A stretch of 64,000 nucleotides of DNA, taken from NCBI RefSeq assembly GCF_004337985.1, contig NW_021940918.1, positions 3,069,014 to 3,133,013 on the forward strand. The letters run 5' to 3'. A program made the translations under genes and the position numbers. Source of the DNA: Pyricularia pennisetigena (lineage: Eukaryota; Ascomycota; Sordariomycetes; Magnaporthales; Pyriculariaceae). Positions 21,424-31,869 of the stretch are shown one piece after another (the first letter of the stretch is position 1; each line of letters starts with the position of its first letter). Below the pieces are notes generated by a model, which saw only the letters and a program-made list of their open reading frames with translations, was not told the origin of the DNA and did no database searches.

Positions 21424-22469
21424 ACGCTCTGGTTGTGTTTTGTTTGGTTTTGTTTGTATTGACAGATTGCGCTGGCGAGGAGAAGACGTCTGGGTTGAAA
21501 ATATTCGAGAGGTTGAAGTTGAAGCCGTGGTATATTACTTGTACATTCTTAACGACTACTTGGGAGTCACGGCCCCAAGAAGGGGGAGGGGCTGCGTTTG
21601 TTTCGGCGTCAGGGGAGCAAGCTGTGCGGGATCACAAAAGTTTACTTGTTAGGTGTTTGAAGACTTTATTTTATCAATTTGTTTCTTGGCAGAGAGTTTG
21701 AAATTCTGCATTGTTTGCTGCAAGTTTGTGTCCCTTGCTGTTTGCAGTCGATGCAACTGACCTGGGCTGTCATGTGGACAAAAAAAAAAAGGAAAAGAAA
21801 GCTCGGCATCACTAGCTCAACAGAAAGCACTGCTTCGCTTCACAAAATCGCACAATTGACTGATGCAAGCTCTTTGATCAGCAGTAAATAATCAACACCC
21901 AAACATGATTACAAACCAGCCTCGCTTTCGTCATGCGCTTCGGTTGACGTGATTCAGGACCAAAATTGGCCGTAAAAAACGGGCAGATCTTCCCCCAACC
22001 TTGCCGACACTCCCTCCCGTCTCGGCATGCCGGACTTTTACCCACGGACTTGGACACCGATAGTACATTTCTGGAAACTGCTAGCCCCATACCTCCGGTC
22101 CGTTCCATTAGTCATCGGACGATGGCTTATCCATGTCCCCTCCCGCCGGCTCCCACATGAGGCGGGGGCAAAGCTTGGCTGTTGTTCAGATCACAAACCA
22201 TCCCACATTCCTGTCGGAAGGGCAATAATCCGCGACGACTTCATCCGTAGTTTCCGTATTCGCGGTTTGGTGGGTTGGTTGGCAAGTCCTCGAGGACTAT
22301 ATAAAACGATGGCGAACCTTTCTTTCGAGGAAGTGTCCACACTCGGCTGCCAGCCATGTGCAAATATCCATCACTGTAACTTAATGATCGCAGCAAATAA
22401 CGAATCATAGTCAACCAGACAGAAATCTACCCAAGCGCTCATAGCACGTCTAAACTACAACCACCGACC
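21424..22469. other. Intergenic, promoter of the NmrA-like gene
   Basis: No convincing frame is present. An A run lies at 21780-21790, and a TATA box at 22298 belongs to the downstream gene. Confidence 0.6.
22298..22306 (+). promoter_or_regulatory. TATA box of the NmrA-like gene
   Basis: TATATAAAA lies 164 bases upstream of the start codon at 22470 in an otherwise mixed-composition promoter. The match to consensus is perfect, but use in vivo is inferred. Confidence 0.6.
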
Positions 22470-22539
22470 ATGGTCGAGTATAAGCGAATTGCGCATGTCG
22501 GGGTAAGCACGCGACCCTGAGTCCAAAAGACATACCGCT

Positions 22540-22572
<33 letters not shown>

Positions 22573-23546
22573 CGTTTTCGATATATTGCGTGCCCTACGT
22601 AAAATCTCTTCTAGCGAATCCCACCAACTGACATGCTGCCAACACCCAGGCCGGCGGGAGTCTCGGGACGGCGGTCTTCAAGGCCCTGATCGACGCGGGG
22701 TTCGAAGTGACGGCGCTGGTGCGCACGCCAGGCAAGCTCCCCAGCTCACAGGCGGGCAGGTACAAAGAAGCGGTGGTGGACTTCTCGTCGGTGGAGTCCC
22801 TGACGGCGGCGCTGCGGGGCCAGGACGCGCTGGTCAGCACGGTCGGGGCGGCGGGGATCGCAGGGCAGGACAGGCTGGTGCAGGCGGCGGCGGCGGCGGG
22901 GGTGAAGCGGGTGCTGCCGTCCGAGTACGGGTGCGACATATCGCAGGAGGCGGCGCGGGGCCTGCCGCCGTTCGCGGACAAGATCGCGACGGCGGCGCGG
23001 CTCGAGGCCGAGGCGGCGCGCAACCCGCTGCTGACCTACACGCTCGTCACCAACAACATCTTCCTGGACTGGTGCCTCGAGTACGGCCTGCTGGGCGACC
23101 CGCGCGCCAAGAAGGCCGTCACCGTCGACGGCGGCGTCCACCGCGGCAGCCTGACCCGCCTCGCCACCGTCGCCGCCGCCGTCGTCGCCGTCCTGCGCAA
23201 CCCCGACCTGACCGCCAACCAGCGCGTGCTCGTCCACGACGGCGCCCTGTCGCACGCCGAGATCCTCGACGCCATGCGGGACGTCACTGGCCCCGAGGGC
23301 TGGGTCGTCGACGACGAGGCCGCCGCCGACGTCAAGGCAAAGTCCGACCAGGCCCTCGCCGGCGGCCTGGTCGAGCCCTGGGTGTTTGTCGGCTACATCC
23401 GCACCATGGCCTTTTCGCCCGCGGCCCAGGCCGACTTTACGGGCCGCACGTGGAACGCCAAGCTCGGGCTTAAGGAGTACTCGCCCGAGGAGACAAAGGG
23501 GCTGGTTAGGGATGTCGTCAGGGGGATTTTGGCAGCGTCAAAGTAG
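22470..23546 (+). CDS. NmrA-like/isoflavone reductase-like NAD(P)-binding protein
   Basis: Exons are 22470-22502 and 22650-23546, giving 309 residues. The tiny first exon (MVEYKRIAHVG) joins in phase 0 to AGGSLGTAVFKAL, completing the Rossmann G-x-G-G-x-x-G dinucleotide loop across the intron. This fixes the model. Downstream are EVTALVRTPGKL, VDFSSVESLTAAL, ALVSTVG and RVLPSEYGCD, all typical of the NmrA-like atypical short-chain reductases. Such proteins are either NADPH-dependent reductases of aromatic or phenylpropanoid compounds or redox-sensing regulators. Which applies here is unknown. The intron (147 bp) contains a 32-bp T run. Confidence 0.88.
22541..22572 (+). repeat. 32-bp poly-T inside an intron
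   Basis: A T homopolymer in the middle of the first intron of the NmrA-like gene, long for an intron of 147 bp. Confidence 0.95.
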
Positions 23547-23829
23547 TGGAGACAAGTTTTTTTTTATTTTTTTTACTTTTTTATTTATTTGCTACCCAAT
23601 TCAGATTTCTTGTCACCGAACAAAGCTATCTGAAGATATATTGCTCTCGTCATCTGCTTTGCTACTCTGTCCTAGACTGCAACCCACTGCCTTGTGAATT
23701 TGTGTAGCATCCAAGAGAGCGCAAACGAGCTCCAGAAAGACGTTTCATAAATCATACCACCTTCCCGAGTTTCCCACCCCACTCACAAGTCACAACCCAC
23801 CGTCACACATTTGCACAGGCGACAAACCC

Positions 23830-24177
23830 CTAGCGGCGAAGCGCCGACGAGACCGAGGCGGTCTCCATGTTGTTCTTGGACACGGGCAGGACGGTCTCGG
23901 CGTTGCTGGCGGCTCCAGAACGGCGCTTCTTAAAGACGAAGAAGGCGATGGCCCCGACAACCGCCAGCGAGCCGACAATAGTGCCAACGGCGATGCCGGC
24001 AATGGCGCCGGTGGTCAGGCCGGCTGAGGACTGCGAGTTGGTGGCGGGGGCCACGGGGGTGCTGGACGTCTCTGGGGCCGTGAACTCGTCCGAGGTCACG
24101 TTGAAGCAGGGGATGGCGGTTTTGAAGAGGCTAGTCTCGACGTATTGCTGATGCGGGAAGTCGGTTAGCTAATTTTA

Positions 24178-24246
<69 letters not shown>

Positions 24247-24965
24247 CGTGCTTGCACGATTAGGACTCACAATGTCGGCGCAGGCGTAAAACGTCTGGTC
24301 GTTGCCGTTGTTCTCGCTGGGATACTTGGACCGGTACTTGAGCTGGATGGTGGCATCGTCACCGGCCTTGACAGTGCTCGGCGGCGCGTTCACCTTGTAG
24401 CACTGGTGGCCCGCTACGATCTTGTCAATCGACGATGGGACGGCCTTTTGGGTAAAGTCGCTGTTGCTCTTGGGGTCTTTTGGTTTTTTTTTTGGTTTTT
24501 TTATGTTAGTGTATGAGAAACGAGATGGCGCCATCTCAACACAAGGTAATGCACTTGGTCGGAAGCAAGTATAAACATCTACTGACCTTTGGCATAGGAC
24601 ACGCTAAACTCAACATCGTAGGCATCGGTAGCGATGGAGAGAGACACGGCACCAGCGGCTGTATACGACGGAACCCGTTAGCAAATCGGCAAGCTTTTTT
24701 TGTCACTCAGACTCCGCTCGTAGCATTAGAAACTAATCATCTTACAGAGAGGGAAAGGGGTCCGGTTGCCAACACCCTGGGTGCTTCCGCAAGGCTCAGT
24801 GTTGTCGGCCCCAGCGGACCAGGGGCGGTCGGCAGGCCACAGGAAAGCGACCGGGCCCATCTCGGTGCCCATTGCGCCGACGCCATGGGCCGTAGCACGC
24901 TTGCGGTCACCGAGAGCGGCAACGGTGCCGGCGGCGAGGAGAAGGGCGGCGACTTTGGACTGCAT
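23830..24965 (-). CDS. BIM1-like (X325/LPMO-like) surface protein with membrane anchor
   Basis: Four exons (24965-24746, 24658-24587, 24476-24271, 24147-23830) join in frame to 271 residues. MQSKVAALLLAAGTVAALG is a signal peptide. The domain shows WPADRPWSAGADNTEPCGS, NRTPFPL, GHQCYKV, ATIQLKY and FYACADI, the conserved pattern of the copper acquisition factor BIM1-like family. That family is related to lytic polysaccharide monooxygenases and binds Cu(II), in studied members acting in copper uptake or at the wall. After a Thr/Ser/Pro linker there is a membrane segment (GAIAGIAVGTIVGSLAVVGAIAFFVF shown in part; roughly residues 210-235), a basic KKRR stop-transfer and a cytoplasmic tail. Characterised relatives are mostly GPI-anchored, so this is a variant. 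Exon 3 uses an AAAAG acceptor after an ACTAAC branch site. Confidence 0.8.
24182..24247 (+). repeat. (TA)n(GT)n compound microsatellite in an intron
   Basis: About 22 TA units run directly into about 11 GT units within the third intron of the BIM1-like gene. The tract is likely to be length-polymorphic. Confidence 0.9.
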
Positions 24966-26657
24966 TATGGAGGATTTAATGAGGCTTGACGTAACAGGAA
25001 GAATCTCCAAGGTGATAGTCGGGCTGTTAGTCCTCGAGTTTTTGACAGAGCAGAATTTGTGTTGGACGGGCTGTTGAGGAGGGATAAATTAGGGGAATCA
25101 ACAGGGTGAGAAAAGGTATCACCCACTGCTTATATGAGCCCTGCAGCCTGCCAAGCATGCTGTGAGTTTAGCCCTGTGCCAGCTGCACTCGGCCTTCCGA
25201 GGTAGTAAAAGTGTGGATGGGTGGCCAATCTTGCCCGTCCTCCTTCCATACTGCTTGTCTTGATGAGACCGCATCATGTTGCAATAGCCAAGTGCCGAGC
25301 TGTAACACAGGTTTTTTTTTGTTTTGCCTCCTGGCCCCTCTTTGAAAATTGCTGCTGGGTTACAGTCTACTACAATATCGAATTCAGTTCAGCTCAAACT
25401 AACACCATGTGCAAACCGTCTCGTCCCCGAACGTCACCTCACATCTGCCGAAATTTGTCATGGTGAAAACGCAAGCCAAAAGAGGAAGGAGTAGAATCTC
25501 ACGATCGAATGATGAGGCGCTCGAACAAAAACCCGCAGAAATATCGCCCAGATTCTATAGCGTGGTTCTCGGCGGTTCTCGGGCAGGAAACTCTGTCAGG
25601 AAACAGGACTATTGGTGGGCACGCCAGCATCGCGAAATGCCAAGACTGTCCAAGAACCACAGATGGAAACGCTAGGCGGAGAAGGTTGGTAAAGGTTATC
25701 CTTGGATCTGCCTGCTGAATAGGTAGTAACTTCAGCTCGGTTAATCTCTGGCCCCTTTCGTACGTTTTTCCCCCTGCAAGTCCAGGTCAGGCCAACACAT
25801 CAATCTCGGAGAGATATTTTCCTTGGGTCGGGGGGGAGAGGAGGGTAAAAGGGAAAAATGCCGAATGGTACTGTTGTGGAACCAAGCAGGGTATCAGGGT
25901 AGCAAAAGGCCGAAGGTCGGAGGACCTCCTCTTCCACATGCATAGTAACAGTAGATGAGAAAAGTCAGATCATCTGATAAGATTAGATTCCGGAAAACGC
26001 ATGGGTGCAGGCGGGGTACCCACCCACAATGGCTTTTTTTTTCAAAAACGGCATGGTGTGATCTGATAAGGAGCAGAGTGGATCCCGTCCTCCTCCTCTC
26101 GTATTCCTGGCCGCGGTGTTGGGTGGTATTCGGCCATCTTGGCAAACTCTGCGCGCACAACGAATACAACGGTTCCGCGGCAAACAAACCCTAACCGGCG
26201 AGCCATACGGCTGAATCGGCACCTCCTGTCGGTTACCAATGAAGCTCGCTTTCCCGATTGAGGCGTCCTGTACCAGCTAAGCGCCCGATTATTTGAACAT
26301 TATCTTGGGTGTAAATGTAATGAAAACTAGGATATGTGTAGTCCAGGGCCCATGACCAGGTATTAGCCCGGTTGAGTTGTTTTCATTTTTACCTACGGCG
26401 GCTAGGCATGTACGCATCCATCTCATAGCCCTTGAATCCTGGTTCCTCCGAGCCGCGCTGCATGTGAATGCGCCGTGCCCCCCCTGGCTACACCCAAGTC
26501 TCGCCGGATAAAAGCCTTCACCTCGCTGCTTGCTGTCCGTGGATTCTGAAGTTGTTCAACTGGCTCTTTGTTTCCAACACTCAACCCAGCTGCCGACCCG
26601 TCTCTGCGCACTTGTCAGCCCGTTCGTTCTTGGAAAAACATCCACCAATCAATCACA
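24966..26657. other. Divergent intergenic region, no gene seen
   Basis: This separates two divergently transcribed surface-protein genes. Frames are short and of random composition. A TATA-like element for the left gene lies at 25129-25134. GATAAAAG at 26507-26514 is a weak TATA-like element for the right gene. Confidence 0.55.
25129..25134 (-). promoter_or_regulatory. TATA-like element of the BIM1-like gene
   Basis: On the minus strand CATATAAG lies about 165 bases upstream of the start at 24965, the same spacing as the other TATA elements seen in this window. Confidence 0.45.
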
Positions 26658-27450
26658 ATGGTGTCCGCTCGCTATCTTATCGGTACCACTCTGGCCGTGG
26701 CCAGCGTCTCGGCCGTTGCTGTTCCCGAGTCTGAGGACGTCCTGGAGCAGGCATCCCGTCTGCTCAAGCGCCAAGAGCCGGGGACGCCTGCCTACAACTG
26801 CCACAACACCTGTGGTGAGTCTCTTGACCTACCTTCACAACAAAAAGCTTGAGGATACTGACACAGACATTCTCCTCCCAACCCACAGGACAAGCTCTGC
26901 GCCAGGGTCGCTTCAGCGGCGACGGCCGTTGCTCCAACGACATCTTCCTGACAAACTACAAGAACTGCCTGCAGTGCTCCGGTCCCGACAACCACAACAT
27001 CTGGATCTACTACGGCAACAGCCTCGGCAACTATGGCCGGGCCTGCAGCCTCTCCACGACCCCGCTGTCCGGGAAGCAGCCCGACGTCCCCGAGGCCATC
27101 CCCGCCGTCGAGCCCGGCGCGGCCACGGCGACGTCGGCTGCCGCGTCTTCGGCTGCCGCCCCGTCGACCGGGCCGCGCGAGACGACCACACCCTCGGCTG
27201 CGGCGGCGCCGTCGTCCGCCTCGGGCTCGTCGTCGTCGTCGTCGTCGTCTGCAGCCACCACCACCACCACCAGCCCGGTCAGTGCCCCCTCGTCAGCTTC
27301 CGCATCTGCCGGCAGTAGCACTGCTAGCCGCACGACGTCGTCGGCTTCGGGCCGTCCTTCTTCCAGCGGAGGCGGCAGCTCGACTTCGCGCGTCAATGTT
27401 CCGGTGAGAAACGCCGTTTTTGGAAGCAGTGTTTTTTTTTTTTTTTTTTT
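26658..27450 (+). CDS. Ser/Thr-rich surface protein with N-terminal Cys domain, cut by a gap
   Basis: Exon 1 is 26658-26814 and exon 2 is 26889-27403, with a GTGAGA donor leading into the assembly gap. The signal peptide ends near VSAVA, and a KR pair before QEPGTP is a plausible KEX2 site. The mature N-terminus has six cysteines in about 60 residues (YNCHNTCG, GRCSNDIF, NCLQCSG, RACSLS), followed by a long Ser/Thr/Ala/Pro linker. This is the layout of GPI-anchored fungal surface proteins, but the C-terminal signal, if any, is hidden in the gap or absent. A frame after the gap (28327-28512) reads on but lacks a hydrophobic GPI tail. Function is unknown. Confidence 0.65.
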
Positions 27451-28326
27451 NNNNNNNNNNNNNNNNNNNNNNNNNNNNNNNNNNNNNNNNNNNNNNNNNN
27501 NNNNNNNNNNNNNNNNNNNNNNNNNNNNNNNNNNNNNNNNNNNNNNNNNNNNNNNNNNNNNNNNNNNNNNNNNNNNNNNNNNNNNNNNNNNNNNNNNNNN
27601 NNNNNNNNNNNNNNNNNNNNNNNNNNNNNNNNNNNNNNNNNNNNNNNNNNNNNNNNNNNNNNNNNNNNNNNNNNNNNNNNNNNNNNNNNNNNNNNNNNNN
27701 NNNNNNNNNNNNNNNNNNNNNNNNNNNNNNNNNNNNNNNNNNNNNNNNNNNNNNNNNNNNNNNNNNNNNNNNNNNNNNNNNNNNNNNNNNNNNNNNNNNN
27801 NNNNNNNNNNNNNNNNNNNNNNNNNNNNNNNNNNNNNNNNNNNNNNNNNNNNNNNNNNNNNNNNNNNNNNNNNNNNNNNNNNNNNNNNNNNNNNNNNNNN
27901 NNNNNNNNNNNNNNNNNNNNNNNNNNNNNNNNNNNNNNNNNNNNNNNNNNNNNNNNNNNNNNNNNNNNNNNNNNNNNNNNNNNNNNNNNNNNNNNNNNNN
28001 NNNNNNNNNNNNNNNNNNNNNNNNNNNNNNNNNNNNNNNNNNNNNNNNNNNNNNNNNNNNNNNNNNNNNNNNNNNNNNNNNNNNNNNNNNNNNNNNNNNN
28101 NNNNNNNNNNNNNNNNNNNNNNNNNNNNNNNNNNNNNNNNNNNNNNNNNNNNNNNNNNNNNNNNNNNNNNNNNNNNNNNNNNNNNNNNNNNNNNNNNNNN
28201 NNNNNNNNNNNNNNNNNNNNNNNNNNNNNNNNNNNNNNNNNNNNNNNNNNNNNNNNNNNNNNNNNNNNNNNNNNNNNNNNNNNNNNNNNNNNNNNNNNNN
28301 NNNNNNNNNNNNNNNNNNNNNNNNNN
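27451..28326. other. Assembly gap (876 N)
   Basis: The gap directly follows a 19-bp T run, again suggesting assembly loss at a homopolymer. It hides the 3' end of the Ser/Thr-rich surface protein gene and possibly more. Confidence 0.98.
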
Positions 28327-28942
28327 GATCGGCAAATTCCCGATCCCCAACAGTGCGCAAGCCCAGAGAAAATACTCCAGTCGAAGCCCAGTGATCGGCG
28401 CCGACCACCAGACAGTGAGAGCTTCCAAGCCCCTGTCCCCAGTGTTCAACTCCCGCCGTCCGTCTTGGCATCTGCTGTCAGTCAAGCGACAGCCCACGAG
28501 CTGGTCGCCTTAAACAGCAATTTGCTATGTGAGCATGACGTCAATCAATTAGAAGACAGAGGAAAAAACAAAAAAAAAAGAGTTCCGAGAAACACGCCGC
28601 GGGTAGCGATTAGAAGCGTCCCTTGAGCCCTGCGGTCAATGAAAAATTGGCAAAAGGCAAAATCGGCAAATGGGCGATTTTCAATGGCGCACGGCGGATG
28701 TAATCGAGCTGTCATCGCATGTCCCGCCCCCGCCAAGGGGGTAAAGGGGAAGCCTTGGACATTTGGGATCTGATATAAAACAGCTCCGGGAATCCACCCA
28801 TGACTATGACTGGTTGACAGATTGCTAGCCATCGACAGAGCCGCACCATTACCAGTCTTCAATAACATACTACACTAATCAGGTAGATTTTTTTTTGTTT
28901 TTTTTAGTTCAAACACCATTAATCATAATCTCTCTCACAATA
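28327..28942. other. Intergenic, promoter of the lipocalin-like gene
   Basis: No secure gene is present. It holds the right edge of the gap and the lipocalin promoter with a TATA box at 28774. Confidence 0.55.
28774..28780 (+). promoter_or_regulatory. TATA box of the lipocalin-like gene
   Basis: TATAAAA lies about 165 bases upstream of the ATG at 28943. Confidence 0.55.
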
Positions 28943-29826
28943 ATGCCTTCCACCAAAACTATCCTCGCCGGCCTCCTCGCCTCCACCGGCGTCTTGGCCA
29001 AGAACGAAACGTCCGTCCCCAATACGGTCCCTTCGTTATGGGACGGCGAGTGCTTCTACCCAACCCCAGACATTGGCTTTGACACCGAGTCGTACCTGGG
29101 CCGTTGGTACCAGGTCGCGGGGACCGTTGCGCCGTTTACGGCAAACTGCAAGTGCATCTATGCGCAGTATGCGTTGAATGTGAGTTTTTTTTTTTTTCCC
29201 CTCTTATGTGTTCTTTAACATGTCTCCAAACCATGCCCTTATTGAAACTCTCTTCTCTGTACTGACGCTCTTCTCACCAGGACAACGGCACGATCCAAGT
29301 AAACAACACCTGCGAGGCCGCGGGCCGCGCCGTCAACATCCTCGGCAACGCGGCTCCCGCAGACCCCAGCTACGGTGCCAAGGGTGCGCTCCGAGTGCAG
29401 TTCCCGGGACAGCCGGGACCCGCCTGCTCCGGGCCCAACTATGTCGTTCAGGGTATGTGCTCGTGGCCCCGATCCGTTTGGGCCAGACGGGATTTTCAGA
29501 TGAAAAAAGCGCCAACTAACAATTTCTGCAGACTACACTGGCGATTTTGCCCTCGTCCAGACGTACAACTTTAGCACCCTCTTTGTTCTCAGCCGCAGCC
29601 AGCACCCGGAGGAGGCCGTCCTTGATGTAAGTCTTTTTTCTTTTTTCTTTTTTTTTTTCGCCTCGCTTCCCAAGCACCAAAGGGGGAGGGTGTTATTTGT
29701 GAACAGGGACTGACCTGAGCTTTTACGCACGCACATGAAAAGGCCTGGATCAAGCGCGCTGGAGACCTTGGCTCGGACCTCTCCGACGTCATCAAGAACG
29801 ACCAGACAAACTGCTCCTTCACCTGA
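28943..29826 (+). CDS. Secreted lipocalin-like protein
   Basis: Four exons (28943-29179, 29281-29452, 29532-29626, 29743-29826) give 195 residues with every junction in phase. MPSTKTILAGLLASTGVLA is a signal peptide. SYLGRWYQVAGT (about residues 50-61) is the lipocalin G-x-W motif of the first strand. YAQYALN, TCEAAGRAVNI, LRVQFPG, GDFALVQTYNFSTLFVLSR and a C-terminal AWIKRAG helix follow the order expected of apolipoprotein D/Blc-type lipocalins. Cysteines near the start and at the C-terminus (NCSFT) could pair. Lipocalins bind small hydrophobic ligands in a beta barrel; the ligand here is unknown. The last intron has a clear CTGAC branch site. Confidence 0.85.
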
Positions 29827-30099
29827 CTGGATGCGCATGAAAAAAAAAAAGTGCGGTCCGAACAGCGTGGTGATTGGGTTCTAGGGCTGTCGATCAACAG
29901 TTGGAGCGCCCGCAACGATGTAATAATACCCGCAATGAACAAGTACAAAAAAAGAATAAAAAAAAGAAAATCAGCAAACATGAGAGAATATTTAAAGTAA
30001 CTAGACTAGATGTCTAAGCGATGATCCTACCACCCTTGTAAAAACTACCATACGAATCCACCAAGACATTGCAAATCTCCATCACAAAATAAACACAGT

Positions 30100-31181
30100 T
30101 CACAGCCTCTTCTTCAGCGCCGCCATCTTCCTCTCCCTCCTCTTGGCGTTAGCCTCGGCCCCGGCCTCGGTGTCCATGAGGTAGTCCCACCACCTAAATG
30201 ACGAGGCGTAGTTGCCGACAAAGCGCTCGTGGTGGACGTCGTGGTGCTGGGCGCCGGCCCAGAAGGGGACGAAGCGGTGCAGGCTCCAGGGGAAGTCGTA
30301 GCCGCTGTGGGCGTCGACGGCCTGCAGCAGCCGCAGCACGATCCACAGCTGCACGGTGGCGAGGTGCAGGTCGCCCGTCAGGTGCACCCAGAGCAGCGGC
30401 GTGCCCGCGGTGCCGAGGCCCAGCACCAGCACCTCGATCGGGGAGGCGTACTCGGCCGTCAGCCCGAACGGCGCCGTGTACGTGTGGTGCAGCTTGTGGA
30501 TCGTCCGGTACAGCACCGGGTGGTGCATCAGCCGGTGCGTCCAGTAGTGCCACGCGTCCTCGAGCACGAAGAAGACGGCGATGTGCAGCGCCATCTTCCA
30601 CGCCGCCGGGAACGGCACGTCAAAGGCCATGCCGCAGTACATGGCCACCGGGTGGAACAGCCAAATCTCGGGCAGTTCGATGGTGAAGTGGCTCAGGAGC
30701 ACCAGCCCCGCGCAGTGGAGCTGTTCTTTGATGCTTGGGACTTTGGTCTGTTTGGGAGTAGGGTTTTTGGCGTCAGCCGGGCCACATTGGATGGGGGGGA
30801 ACCAAACTCAGGGGCTGTAGCTTTGGGGATGTGGTCTGTCGCCTACCTGCTGGATTTTATACTTTTGCAGGATCGGCATGGTGTCCATGATGATCCATGG
30901 AATAGACCTCCCGAAATAGACTACTTCGTGGATTATAAATGTCAAAAGTCCTGTGGCCAAGACGTCGTTTTGCATCCAGGTGTACCAAGTCTACAAGAAA
31001 ACCTCGTTTAGTCGGAGATATTGCACGCAAGGAAAACACAAACTATCGCACTACTTACAGCCCACAGCCGCTCCATCATGCTGAGCTGCTGAAAGTGCTG
31101 GCTGACTTCGGCAAAGACTGCCTGTATCGGCATGTCGGCGACAGAAGCCACCCCGGTGGCATTGGCTATCGTTTCGAGCAT
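30100..31181 (-). CDS. ERG25: C-4 methylsterol oxidase
   Basis: Exons 31181-31059, 30990-30847 and 30747-30100 join in phase 0 to 304 residues. The enzyme is an ER membrane di-iron oxygenase that oxidises the C-4 methyl groups of sterol intermediates in ergosterol synthesis. The N-terminus ([32 protein letters not shown]) matches fungal Erg25. The three His clusters of the fatty acid hydroxylase superfamily are present: HRLMH, HKLHH and HHDVHH, with [12 protein letters not shown] between them. Four or so hydrophobic helices fit the family. Many Sordariomycetes carry two ERG25 copies, and which one this is cannot be told. Dependence on sterol-regulated transcription is likely from the family but not visible here. 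Confidence 0.92.
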
Positions 31182-31671
31182 TTCAGAAACGGTGCCGCAG
31201 TGTCAAAAGGCGACTCGGAAGATGGGCAACAAAAACCCAAAATCGTGCTGGGCAGACCAACTCGAACGAATTGGAAACAGAAAAAGAGAAAGAAAAAAAA
31301 AAAGTCCCTGTAAACGGCTGCTTGCAGATCAGCCAGTGAGGAGCACGTCTAGAAACAGCCAACAGAACGCAGAAAGGCTCCTCTATTTATCAATCCACAA
31401 GTCAACAAACAATTCTCGACATCACACCTTCCAGTAGAATGGCACGACAAGCTACTGGGCGGTCCCGGCATTCCGGACAGGGTGCGTTGGACCCACAATG
31501 ACCTGTTTTGGTCACGATTACACGGCAAGATCTAGTGCCGCGTGGTCTGATCAAGACAACGCGGCATCCGAATGTGGTGAGAATGCCAGCAAAACCCACA
31601 AGGTCAGATTTGCTGTTCGAATAATGAGATGAGCTCATTGAAATTGGAAAGGGATTGACCCCCATAACGCT

Positions 31672-31715
<44 letters not shown>

Positions 31716-31869
31716 TCTTATTCGTGGCGGAGTGGCACTAGTGGCACGGAAATGGATGGAGCCGTGATTTCGGATCCGGGAAACTCGGTATTTGAAATCG
31801 AACCACTTCATCTCCCCTATTGAACCCAGGAGTGAAGAAAAATCCAAGCAGTGCTGGAGTTTCGTAATC
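31182..31869. other. Intergenic between ERG25 and the CUE-domain gene
   Basis: No gene is seen. It contains the ERG25 promoter and the T21A24 tract at 31671-31715. Confidence 0.6.
31671..31715. repeat. T21A24 perfect homopolymer palindrome
   Basis: Twenty-one T are followed directly by 24 A, a perfect inverted repeat. It could extrude as a hairpin or be a chimeric join of two homopolymer-ending reads. It sits about 155 bases beyond the CUE-domain stop and 490 bases upstream of ERG25. Confidence 0.95.

Noticed and set aside
31725..31805. Possible tRNA on the minus strand (B-box-like GGTTCGATTTC followed by a T run)
   Set aside because: No matching A-box, no acceptor or anticodon stem can be paired at normal spacing, and the T run belongs to the T21A24 tract.
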